From an uncultured Caldilinea sp. (GTDB taxonomy: Bacteria > Chloroflexota > Anaerolineae > Caldilineales > Caldilineaceae): a stretch of 26,392 nucleotides of DNA. The notes beneath the pieces are model-generated. The model was given only the letters and a program-made list of their open reading frames with translations, was not told the DNA's origin and searched no databases. Below are positions 22,212 through 26,392 of this stretch, piece by piece. Where the stretch lies: positions 1-26,392 of the forward strand of contig CALFWA010000124.1 of NCBI GenBank assembly GCA_937928035.1, written 5' to 3'. Made by a program: the position numbers and the translations under genes. Position 1 is the first letter of the stretch. Each line of letters starts with the position of its first letter.

Positions 22212-22241
22212 TTGGGCAATGGGGATTGTTTGTGGAATAAT
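22212..22241 (+). promoter_or_regulatory. Candidate promoter of the SH3 lipoprotein gene
   Basis: AATAAT (22236-22241) matches the -10 consensus at 5 of 6 positions. TTGGGC (22212-22217) is a partial -35 at 18-bp spacing. The transcript would start near 22248 and carry a structured leader of about 170 nt. Confidence 0.45.
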
Positions 22242-22260
22242 GAAAGTGTTTTGCCTGGAA

Positions 22261-22406
22261 CTCCCCGGCGTAGGCGCTTCGCTGAGGGCCGGGGAGGTTT
22301 ACGCAAAACATTGCAAAGCAGACGCACCGGCGCTTTCTGTCGCTTGCGCGTCGACGTCGCCGAAAGCGTCGGTGAAAAAGGGCGACGTCAACCCAATTGT
22401 TTTTTT
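22261..22406 (+). ncRNA. Candidate structured leader RNA with interlocking stems and T7 tract
   Basis: Three stems are visible. P1: CTCCCCGGC (22261-22269) with GCCGGGGAG (22288-22296), 9 bp. P2: 22325-22337 with 22362-22374, 13 consecutive pairs including one G-U. P3: GACGTCGCC (22353-22361) with GGCGACGTC (22381-22389), 9 bp. The 5' arm of P3 lies in the loop of P2 and its 3' arm outside, so P2 and P3 form a pseudoknot or exclude each other. T7 (22400-22406) follows, directly before the Shine-Dalgarno AGGAG (22407-22411). This resembles an attenuator or riboswitch plan; I recognise no known class. Confidence 0.45.
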
Positions 22407-22417
22407 AGGAGAAGGTT

Positions 22418-23251
22418 ATGGTAAATCGAAAATTCACATGGATTGTAGTTTTGATGGCGGTTTCCATTATGATAGCAGGCTGCCAGCCGATGACGGCGGA
22501 GCAGATGGCGAGCGCTCTGGCCGGTCAGCTGGCGACGCTGCAGACACCTGTCGCCGAAAGAGCGGCGACGCCGACCGACGAGCCGGCGCAGGAAACAGGC
22601 GCCGTCGCCACTGTGACAGCCCGGTCGCTGCGCGTGCGCGCCTTGCCCAGCCTGCAAGCTGAAGTGATTGCCGGCGTCCGGGAAGGCGAACAATATCCGG
22701 TCATCGGTCGCAGCAGCGACGGCCTCTGGTTGGAGCTGGCGATCCCACGTGCACCGCAAGGGCGCGGCTGGGTCTCCGCCAACTTTGTCACGGTCTCGGG
22801 TTCAATCGCCGATGTCCGGGTCGTGACTCCGCCGGTGATTCCGACGCCGACACCCGCCCCGATCGTCGCCACAGAGGAGGCCGTCGAGGAACCTGCAGAA
22901 GCGGAAGCGACGCCCACCCCTGCTGAGGAGCCGACCGCAGAGGCGACGCCTACTCCCACAGAAGAGCCTGTTGAGGAAGCGACGTCCACTCCACTGCCCG
23001 AAGAAGAGACGAGCGCCGTCGTTGCGCCCGAACCGGGCTTCGCCCTGGTGATCGCCGAGGGAGCGCGCTTGCGCGTGCGCGCCGAGCCGAGCACCGAGGC
23101 GCCGATCGTCGGTTGGCTGCAGCCCGGCGAGATCATCGCGGTGGAAGAAATCTCCGAAGATGGTCTCTGGGTGCGCGTGCCCGGCACGCCCGGCACGCAG
23201 AACCTGACCGGCGGCTGGGTGCTCGCCGAGTTTTTGTTGCTGGGTCAATAG
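22418..23251 (+). CDS. Lipoprotein with two bacterial SH3 domains
   Basis: A 277-residue exported lipoprotein with lipobox IAGC (lipidated Cys22). SH3 type 3 domain 1 spans about 62-127 (SLRVRALPSLQAEVIAGVREGE, ending RGWVSANFVTV). A Thr/Pro/Glu-rich linker with repeated ATPTP...EEP units spans about 140-205. SH3 domain 2 spans about 207-275 (ARLRVRAEPSTEAPIVGWLQPGE, ending GGWVLAEFLL). Such domains often bind peptidoglycan peptides or mediate protein contacts; no enzymatic domain is present. The start is ATG 22418 with AGGAG 6 nt upstream, directly after a T7 tract. It leads a same-strand run with a GT-C-like protein and a PBP. Confidence 0.92.
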   Translation: MVNRKFTWIVVLMAVSIMIAGCQPMTAEQMASALAGQLATLQTPVAERAATPTDEPAQETGAVATVTARSLRVRALPSLQAEVIAGVREGEQYPVIGRSSDGLWLELAIPRAPQGRGWVSANFVTVSGSIADVRVVTPPVIPTPTPAPIVATEEAVEEPAEAEATPTPAEEPTAEATPTPTEEPVEEATSTPLPEEETSAVVAPEPGFALVIAEGARLRVRAEPSTEAPIVGWLQPGEIIAVEEISEDGLWVRVPGTPGTQNLTGGWVLAEFLLLGQ

Positions 23252-23276
23252 TTCCGGGTTAGAGTGATCAAACTCG

Positions 23277-24800
<1,524 letters not shown>

Positions 24801-24830
24801 CGAAGGGCAAGTCGCGAGGAACGAAACACG

Positions 24831-26392
<1,562 letters not shown>

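Noticed and set aside
22887..23010. Repetitive DNA in the SH3 lipoprotein linker
   Set aside because: Encodes an in-frame Thr/Pro/Glu spacer typical of such lipoproteins; not a CRISPR array or mobile repeat.

Overview
The window is about 26.4 kb of GC-rich bacterial DNA, densely packed with genes on both strands. I infer a Chloroflexota-like bacterium, perhaps Anaerolineae or Caldilineae. The reasons are lipoproteins with Thr/Pro/Glu-rich linkers between a lipobox and the folded domain, a RarA-type ATPase tail fused to a methyltransferase-like domain, and a MalG-type permease with a large extracellular loop insertion. This placement rests on protein style only; there is no rRNA gene or other marker. 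I found no tRNA, rRNA, CRISPR array, transposase, phage gene or origin.

Layout. 1-1195: 3' end of a RarA/MgsA-like gene fused to a methyltransferase-like domain, followed by a hairpin. 1377-3439 (minus): a YceI-domain lipoprotein and a zinc alcohol dehydrogenase. 3454-4140 (plus): a metallophosphoesterase that diverges from the dehydrogenase across only 14 bp. 4199-5623 (minus): a CrtI/phytoene-desaturase-like FAD oxidoreductase. 5789-7629 (plus): the radical SAM enzyme AmrS and the Memo-like protein AmmeMemoB, coupled by an ATGA overlap. 7818-11544 (plus): a carbohydrate ABC importer (binding lipoprotein and two permeases, no ATPase), with a 178-bp imperfect palindrome between the first two genes. 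11634-13040 (plus): a nucleotide-sugar dehydrogenase with an unusual low-complexity insertion. 13405-15342 (plus): an acyl-CoA synthetase. 15722-18523 (minus): a large DUF2339 membrane protein. 18723-22123 (minus): an ABC ATPase and FtsX-type permease pair. 22418-26392 (plus): a double-SH3 lipoprotein, a polytopic GT-C-like membrane protein and a class A penicillin-binding protein cut off by the window end.

How the genes relate. Most blocks are independent housekeeping or envelope functions. The tightest functional units are the AmrS/AmmeMemoB pair, the sugar importer, the ATPase/FtsX pair, and the terminal same-strand run of SH3 lipoprotein, GT-C-like protein and PBP, which looks like a cell-wall neighbourhood. 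The importer must borrow an ATPase encoded elsewhere.

The most interesting non-coding structure is in the divergent spacer 22124-22417. One side, before the ABC ATPase, carries three spaced half-sites of a TGTGCAAA-type motif and a second small palindrome. The other side, before the SH3 lipoprotein, is a leader of about 170 nt with interlocking stems (pseudoknot or mutually exclusive hairpins) ending in a T7 tract just before the Shine-Dalgarno. I read this as a candidate structured regulatory RNA. The 178-bp palindrome at 9181-9358 is a second candidate for an undescribed element. No complete new defence or mobile system is visible.
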